From: Streptomyces hydrogenans
GTDB lineage: Bacteria > Actinomycetota > Actinomycetes > Streptomycetales > Streptomycetaceae
Assembly (NCBI RefSeq): GCF_014656075.1
Contig: NZ_BNBS01000090.1
Span: 1-33,049, forward strand
Reading direction: 5' to 3'
DNA length: 33,049 nucleotides
The notes under the pieces are model-generated. The model was not told where the DNA came from and made no database searches. It saw only the letters and a list, made by a program, of their open reading frames with translations. Positions 27,870 to 33,049 of the stretch are shown here, in pieces. The position numbers and the translations under genes are program-made. Numbering within the stretch: position 1 is the stretch's first letter; the number at the start of each line of letters is the position of its first letter.

Positions 27870-30857
27870 TCAGGCGCCGTAGAAGAGTTCGTCGACGACC
27901 GCGCGGGCGCGCCGGGTGATCCGGCGGTAGTCGTCGACCATCTCGCCGACGTGACCGGGGGCGTAGCCCAGGTAGCGCCCCACCGCGGCCAGTTCGCGCG
28001 GCTCGGAGGGGAAGGTGTCGCCGGGGCGGCCGCGGACGAGCATGACGGCGTTGCGCACCCGGGTGGCCAGCACCCACGCCTCGTCCAGGGTCTGCGCCTC
28101 CTCGGTGGGGATCAGCCCGGCGGCGTGGGCGGCGAAGAGCGCGGCCCGGGTCCGGGTGGTGCGCAGGCCGGGCTCGGCCCAGCCGTGCCGCATCTGGAGC
28201 AGCTGGACGGTCCACTCGACGTCGCTGAGGCCGCCGCGGCCCAGCTTGGCGTGGAGCGTGGGATCCGCGCCGCGCGGCAGCCGCTCGGACTCCATGCGGG
28301 CCTTGAGGCGGCGGATCTCGCGGACCGCGTCCTCGCCGAGGCCCTCGGCGGGGTAGCGCAGCGGGTCGATCAGCTCGATGAACCGCCGGCCCAGGTCCGG
28401 GTCGCCGGCGATCGGCGCGGCCCGGAGCAGCGCCTGGGACTCCCAGGTCAGGGACCAGCGCCGGTAGTAGGCGCCGTAGGAGGCGAGGGTGCGGACCAGC
28501 GGGCCGCTCCTGCCCTCCGGGCGCAGGTCCGCGTCGATCAGCAGCGGCGGATCGGTCGTGGGCACCTGGAGGAGCCGGCGCATCTCGGTGACGACCCGGG
28601 CGGCCGCCCTGGCGGCCTCCTGCTCGTCGACGCCCTCGCGCGGCTCGTGGACGAAGAGGACGTCGGCGTCGGAGCCGTAGCCCAGCTCGTGGCCGCCGAA
28701 GCGGCCCATGCCGATCACCGCGAAACGGGTGGGGAGTTCGTCGCCCCACTCGGCGCGCACGGCGGCCCGCAGGGCGCCGGCGATCGTGGCGGCGTTGAGG
28801 TCGGTGACGGCCTCGCCGACCCGGTCGACGAGGGCGCCCGGGTCGGAGGTGCGGGGGCTGTCCTCGGTGCCGTACGAGTCGATCAGGTCGGCGGCGGCGG
28901 TACGGAACAGCTCGCGGCGGCGCACCCCGCGGGCGGCGGCGACGGCCTGCTCGGCGTCGTCCGCGCGGCCCACGGCGGCGAGGACCTCCTGCTCCAGGTG
29001 GTCCCGGCCGCGCGGCTTCAGCCCCTCGGGGTCGCCGAGTATGGCGACCGCCTCGGGGGCGCGGAGCAGCAGGTCGGGGGCGAGCCGGCCGGCCGAGAGG
29101 ACCCGGGCGAGGTTCTCGGCGGCGGCGCCCTCGTCGCGCAGCAGCCGCAGGTACCAGGGGGTCTTGCCCAGCGCGTCGGAGACCCGGCGGAAGCCGAGGA
29201 GGCCGGCGTCCGGGTCGGCGGAGTCGGCGAACCAGCCGAGCAGCACCGGCAGCAGGGTCCGCTGGATGGCGGCCTTGCGGCTGACGCCGGAGGCCAGCGC
29301 CTCCAGGTGGCGCAGGGCGGCGGCGGGGTCGGCGTACCCGAGGGCTTCGAGGCGCTGGCCGGCCGCCTTGGTGCTGAGCCGGGTCTCGCCGGGGGCGAGC
29401 TGGGCGACGGCGTCGAGCAGCGGCCGGTAGAAGAGCTTCTCGTGCAGGCGGCGGACGACGGAGGCGTGCCGCTTCCACTCCTTGTTCAGCGCGGCGACCG
29501 GGTCGGTGCGCAGGCCGAGGGAGCGGCCGAGGCGGCGCAGGTCCTCCTCGCCCTCGGGAACGAGGTGGGTGCGGCGCAGCCGGTAGAGCTGGATGCGGTG
29601 CTCCATGGCGCGCAGGAAGCGGTACGCCTCGTCGAGCTGGGCCGCGTCGGCGCGGCCGACGTAGCCGCCGGCGGCGAGGGCGGCGAGCGCGTCCAGGGTG
29701 GAGCCGCTGTGCAGGGTGGCGTCGCTGCGGCCGTGCACCAGCTGGAGGAGCTGGACGGCGAACTCGACGTCCCGCAGGCCGCCGGGGCCGAGCTTGAGCT
29801 CGCGGTCGACCCGGTCGACCGGGATGTTGTCGACGACCCGGCGGCGCATGGCCTGCACGTCGGTGACGAAGTTCTCCCGCTCGGCGGCCTGCCAGACCAT
29901 CGGCGAGACGGCGTCGACGTAGGCGCTGCCCAGCTCGGGGTCGCCGGCCACCGGCCGCGCCTTGAGGAGGGCCTGGAACTCCCAGGTCTTCGCCCAGCGC
30001 TGGTAGTAGGCGAGGTGGGAGGAGAGGGTGCGGACGAGCGGCCCGTTGCGGCCCTCGGGGCGGAGGTTGGCGTCGACCGGCCAGATGGTGCCCTCGACGG
30101 TGGTCTCGGAGCAGATCCGCATCAGGTGGGAGGCGAGCCGGGTGGCGGCCTGGAGCGCCTTGGCCTCGTCGGCGCCCTCCGCCGGCTCGCCCACGAAGAT
30201 CACGTCGACGTCGGAGACGTAGTTCAGCTCGTGGCCGCCGCACTTGCCCATGGCGATCACGGAGAGCCGGCACTGCGCCGCGTCGGCGGGTTCGGCCGCC
30301 CGGGCGAGGGCGAGCGCGGCCCGCAGGGTGGCGGTGGCCAGGTCGGCCAGCTCGGCGGCCGTCTGGGCGACGTCGGTGGTGCCGCACACGTCACGGGCCG
30401 CTATCCCCAGCAGGCAGCGGCGGTAGGCGACCCGCAGTGCCACCGGGTCGGTCGCCTCGGCGAGCCCGTGCTCGAACTCGGTCACCCCCGGGTGCAGGTC
30501 GACCGCCTCGTAGGTGACCAGGGTCTCCCAGTCCTTCGGGTGCCGGACGAGGTGGTCGGCGAGCGCCTCCGAGGCGCCCAGCACGCCGAGCAGCCGGTCC
30601 CGGAAGGGCTTGGCCGACAGCAGGGTGGTGGTGAAGGTCCCCCGCTCGGTCTCGGGCTGCGCCTCGGCCAGCCGGACCAGGCCGCGCAGGGCCAGATCGG
30701 GGTCGGCGGTGGCGCCCAGCGCGTCGAGCAGCACGGGGTCGTCGCGGAGCGCCGCGAGCTCCGGCAGGTCGAGCAGCCGCTCGGCGGCGGACGGATCGGT
30801 GAACCCGTGCCGCAGCAGCCGTGAGAACGTACTGCTCCTGCGCCCCGGCACCGTCAT
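27870..30857 (-). CDS. glnE: Bifunctional glutamine synthetase adenylyltransferase/deadenylylase GlnE
   Basis: This 995-residue protein is full length for the family (about 950-1000). It has two nucleotidyltransferase domains, each with its own catalytic motif: GGHELNYVSDVDVIFV (about 207-222), the N-terminal deadenylylating half, and GGHELGYGSDADVLFV (about 722-737), the C-terminal adenylylating half. DANLRPEGRNGPLVRT and DADLRPEGRSGPLVRT follow at matching distances, and helical domains occupy the rest. It switches glutamine synthetase activity by attaching or removing AMP on a tyrosine according to nitrogen status. The ATG at 30857 is chosen over an in-frame GTG at 30881 because GAGGGAG lies eight bases upstream of the ATG. 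No glutamine synthetase gene is in the window. Confidence 0.97.
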   Translation of the reverse strand: MTVPGRRSSTFSRLLRHGFTDPSAAERLLDLPELAALRDDPVLLDALGATADPDLALRGLVRLAEAQPETERGTFTTTLLSAKPFRDRLLGVLGASEALADHLVRHPKDWETLVTYEAVDLHPGVTEFEHGLAEATDPVALRVAYRRCLLGIAARDVCGTTDVAQTAAELADLATATLRAALALARAAEPADAAQCRLSVIAMGKCGGHELNYVSDVDVIFVGEPAEGADEAKALQAATRLASHLMRICSETTVEGTIWPVDANLRPEGRNGPLVRTLSSHLAYYQRWAKTWEFQALLKARPVAGDPELGSAYVDAVSPMVWQAAERENFVTDVQAMRRRVVDNIPVDRVDRELKLGPGGLRDVEFAVQLLQLVHGRSDATLHSGSTLDALAALAAGGYVGRADAAQLDEAYRFLRAMEHRIQLYRLRRTHLVPEGEEDLRRLGRSLGLRTDPVAALNKEWKRHASVVRRLHEKLFYRPLLDAVAQLAPGETRLSTKAAGQRLEALGYADPAAALRHLEALASGVSRKAAIQRTLLPVLLGWFADSADPDAGLLGFRRVSDALGKTPWYLRLLRDEGAAAENLARVLSAGRLAPDLLLRAPEAVAILGDPEGLKPRGRDHLEQEVLAAVGRADDAEQAVAAARGVRRRELFRTAAADLIDSYGTEDSPRTSDPGALVDRVGEAVTDLNAATIAGALRAAVRAEWGDELPTRFAVIGMGRFGGHELGYGSDADVLFVHEPREGVDEQEAARAAARVVTEMRRLLQVPTTDPPLLIDADLRPEGRSGPLVRTLASYGAYYRRWSLTWESQALLRAAPIAGDPDLGRRFIELIDPLRYPAEGLGEDAVREIRRLKARMESERLPRGADPTLHAKLGRGGLSDVEWTVQLLQMRHGWAEPGLRTTRTRAALFAAHAAGLIPTEEAQTLDEAWVLATRVRNAVMLVRGRPGDTFPSEPRELAAVGRYLGYAPGHVGEMVDDYRRITRRARAVVDELFYGA

Positions 30858-31229
30858 CTCCGCCGCTCCCTCCAGCCGCACGCCCGACCAGTCGAGCCTA
30901 TCCGCAGCGACCGCCGCGGGCGGGCGGGACGGGGACGGCGAGCCCCCGGCGGGGAGGCGGGCCGCGGGCCGCGGGCCGCGCCCGGTCCTCCGGCGGCCCG
31001 GGCGGGGGGGCGTCCGGGGGCGCCGGAAGCCGTCGCTCCTGCCCTGATCCGGTACGGATCACACGTGACCTCGGGCACATCGGGCCGTTTTCGGAACCCG
31101 TCGGCGGCCCCGGCCCTGTAGCCATGTGAGTCGCCGTCCCGTCGCGACCGTCGTTCCGCCGACGGGCTCGCGCGGCGCCGTCGCCGCCGACGCGCACCCC
31201 GCCCCCGAGGTAGAGAGCCCTGCCGCGCC
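30858..31229. other. 372-bp divergent intergenic region, glnE to PIG-L gene
   Basis: No gene is supported. On the minus strand TAGGCT (30900-30895) could be the glnE -10. The segment 30950-31020 is almost pure GC with a short GCCGCGGG-type repeat (30961-30980). A 17-bp perfect palindrome lies at 31045-31061. The PIG-L gene promoter is not clear. Confidence 0.6.
31045..31061. promoter_or_regulatory. 17-bp perfect palindrome, candidate operator
   Basis: TGATCCGGTACGGATCA is perfectly symmetrical around a central T (31053). It lies 168 bp upstream of the PIG-L gene and 187 bp upstream of glnE. The binding protein is unknown. Confidence 0.55.
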
Positions 31230-33049
31230 ATGTCCCTTCGCCGTCCCACCCGCCTCATACGCCCCTTCCGTCGCCGCCGGACCGTCCTGGCCGCGGCGAC
31301 GGCCGCCGTGCTGACCGGCGGCACCCTCGCGGGCGTGCTCACGGCGACGGCGGCCCAGGAGGAGACGGCACCGGGGGCACCGCGCGTCCGGGCCGAGGCG
31401 TCCGCCCGGGACCTGGCCCCCGCCCCGGTCTCGGTGGTGCAGTTCGTCTCCCACCCCGACGACGACCTGTACTTCATGAACCCGGACACCGCGCAGTCGC
31501 TGGCCGACCGCACCCCGCTGACCACCGTCTACCTGACGGCGGGCGAGGCGAACGGCGTCAACGCCCGCCCCGGTCTCGCCGCCGTGACCGCGCCGGACAA
31601 GCCCGCGTACGCCGAGGCCCGGCAGAACGGCATCCGCGCCGCGTACGCCGAGATGGTCACCGGCGACCGCACCAGCCCCTGGGACCGCACGGCGATCCCC
31701 ACGGCGGGCGGCGGCTCGGCCGAGCTGGACACCCTGCGGGGCCACCCCGGGGTGCGGCTCGTCTGGCTCCAGCTGCGCGAGGCGGGCTCGCCCTCCGCCG
31801 ACCGGCCGCACAGCCTGCGGGGCCTGTGGCACGGCCGCATACCGGCGCTCGGCTCGCTGCGCGCCGCGGGGACGCCGGTCGGCGCCGACTTCGCGTACTC
31901 GAAGGAGCAGGTCGTGGCCACCCTGACGGGGCTGCTCGACCGCTTCCGGCCGACCTTCGTCCGCACCCTGGACCCGACGCCCGGCACGGACGCCCGGACG
32001 GGCCGGCTGCGGGACCACCAGGACCACGCGTACGGGGCGAGGTTCGCGCAGGCGGCGCTCGACCGGTGGGCGGAGCGGCCCGGGCACCCGCGGGTCGGCG
32101 TGCAGAGCTACATGGGCTACCCGAACACCGAACTGCCGCAGGCCCTGGACCACCACACCGCCGGGGAGAAGCTGCGCAGCCTGCGGACGTACGCGTGGCT
32201 GGACGGCGTCGACCACTGCGGCAGCCCGGCGGGCTGCGGCGACCTGAAGATGGCCGACCGGCCGGAGGGACGCGGCTGGACGGGCACCGTGCGGTACGCG
32301 CGGGGCTCCTCGACCGGCTGGCTCCAGCCGGTCGAGGACGGCGGGCTGCTGGCCTTCGGCGTGCTGGACGGGCGGCTCGCGACCTGGCACCGGGCGCCCG
32401 GCGGCTCCTGGCGCGGGCCGGAGCGGCTGCCCGGCGGCGGGCTGGACGGCGGCGTCGGGACCGTACGCCTGCCGGACGGGCGGATCGCGGTCTTCGGCAC
32501 CCGGACCTCCTTCGCCGGCCCGGCGGGCTACCGCCGCGAGGTCGTCACCGTCGAGCAGACCGCACCGGGCGGCCGCTTCGGCGCGTGGCGCTCGCTCGGC
32601 ACGCCCGGGAAGCGGGACGAGGCCGACCGGACGCCGGACATCAGCGCGCCCGCCGTGGCCGTGGACGGCGCGGGGCGGCTCGCGCTCTTCCTGCGCGACG
32701 GCGACCACCGGCTGGCCGGACGCGAGCGGACGCCCGGCGGCACCTGGGGCCCTTGGCGGTCCCTGGGCGGGGCGGACCTGCACGGGGACCCGGTGGCGGC
32801 GACCGACGCCCGGGGCCGGACCTACGCCTTCGCGGCCACCCGGGGCTCGGTCCTGATGTGGACCGGCGCGTCCGGCGGCGGCCCGGTCGCCGGGCCGCTG
32901 CCGACCGGTCTGCCGGCGACGACGCTCGCGCTGAGCGTGGGCCCCTCGCCCGACGGCGACGGCGTCCGGCTCTGGTCCCGCCTGCCCGGCTCCGGAGAGC
33001 CGCGCGCGGCCGACTTCGCGGGCTCCGCCCGGCTCGCCCCGCCGGCCCC
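31230..33049 (+). CDS. Secreted PIG-L family deacetylase with propeller-like C-terminal region, truncated by the right edge
   Basis: The frame is open to the window end, giving 606 visible residues. A basic N-terminus (RRPTRLIRPFRRRR) and a hydrophobic Ala-rich core (to about residue 42, ATAA) form a signal peptide or signal anchor. The PIG-L/LmbE domain (about 66-290) has the zinc motifs HPDDD (75-79) and RDHQDH (261-266). Family members remove acetyl groups from N-acetylglucosamine conjugates. From about 355 on, repeated blades recur with the pattern ...W...PGG.W....LGG and xGRxAxFxxxxD, suggesting a beta-propeller of the lectin-like type that could bind glycans. The ATG at 31230 is the start matching the signal peptide; only a distant GAGG precedes it. 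It may act on extracellular or wall polysaccharide; this is inference. Confidence 0.88.
   Translation, partial: MSLRRPTRLIRPFRRRRTVLAAATAAVLTGGTLAGVLTATAAQEETAPGAPRVRAEASARDLAPAPVSVVQFVSHPDDDLYFMNPDTAQSLADRTPLTTVYLTAGEANGVNARPGLAAVTAPDKPAYAEARQNGIRAAYAEMVTGDRTSPWDRTAIPTAGGGSAELDTLRGHPGVRLVWLQLREAGSPSADRPHSLRGLWHGRIPALGSLRAAGTPVGADFAYSKEQVVATLTGLLDRFRPTFVRTLDPTPGTDARTGRLRDHQDHAYGARFAQAALDRWAERPGHPRVGVQSYMGYPNTELPQALDHHTAGEKLRSLRTYAWLDGVDHCGSPAGCGDLKMADRPEGRGWTGTVRYARGSSTGWLQPVEDGGLLAFGVLDGRLATWHRAPGGSWRGPERLPGGGLDGGVGTVRLPDGRIAVFGTRTSFAGPAGYRREVVTVEQTAPGGRFGAWRSLGTPGKRDEADRTPDISAPAVAVDGAGRLALFLRDGDHRLAGRERTPGGTWGPWRSLGGADLHGDPVAATDARGRTYAFAATRGSVLMWTGASGGGPVAGPLPTGLPATTLALSVGPSPDGDGVRLWSRLPGSGEPRAADFAGSARLAPPA

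Noticed and set aside
30961..30980. GCCGCGGG-type short tandem repeat
   Set aside because: Such low-complexity GC runs are common in this genome type; no symmetry or gene context gives it meaning.
31124..31129. ATGTGA, a start codon followed at once by a stop, upstream of the PIG-L gene
   Set aside because: It has no ribosome-binding site and such hexamers occur by chance; nothing ties it to regulation.

Overview
The window is chromosomal DNA of a Streptomyces-type actinomycete. The sequence is very GC-rich with strong third-position GC bias, several start codons have no ribosome-binding site, and a malR/malEFG/aglA maltodextrin locus sits near glnE, an arrangement familiar from Streptomyces chromosomes. 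No tRNA, rRNA, CRISPR, transposase, integrase or phage gene was seen, and the 23 genes look like normal chromosomal content. The first and last genes run off the window edges.

Left part (1-5298): a partial membrane-anchored protein; a G-rich gap with a 48-bp tandem repeat; a two-gene operon pairing a ferritin-like diiron protein (usually labelled 'metal-dependent hydrolase') with a flavin/2Fe-2S reductase; a small acidic membrane protein divergent from a TetR regulator; and a small tautomerase-like protein.

Centre (5399-20045): a starch and maltodextrin utilisation locus. On the minus strand, in transcription order, are malE, malF, malG, an intracellular GH13 alpha-glucosidase (aglA), a second LacI-family regulator overlapping aglA by 4 bp, a secreted alpha-amylase with CBM20, and a secreted 1764-residue amylase-pullulanase. 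malR is divergent from malE. The two secreted enzymes digest starch and pullulan outside the cell, MalEFG imports maltodextrins (no ATPase gene is present; the shared MsiK ATPase is presumably encoded elsewhere), and AglA releases glucose. CTTGCG/CGCAAG boxes cluster in both the malE-malR gap and the region upstream of the amylase, and the two LacI paralogues have nearly identical DNA-recognition segments. A strong hairpin lies between the amylase and pullulanase genes, and another follows the pullulanase gene.

Right part (20128-33049): a PAP2-family membrane phosphatase; an amidohydrolase and an amino-acid-type permease overlapping by 94 bp, with a divergent TetR gene and a 19-bp palindrome between; an F420/NADP-type oxidoreductase; an NDH-2-like FAD oxidoreductase next to an ECF41-type sigma factor; glnE; and a secreted PIG-L-type deacetylase with a propeller-like C-terminal part, cut by the right edge.

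The observations most worth following are the two-LacI wiring of the starch locus, the diiron/reductase pair, the ECF41-oxidoreductase pair and the extracellular PIG-L fusion.
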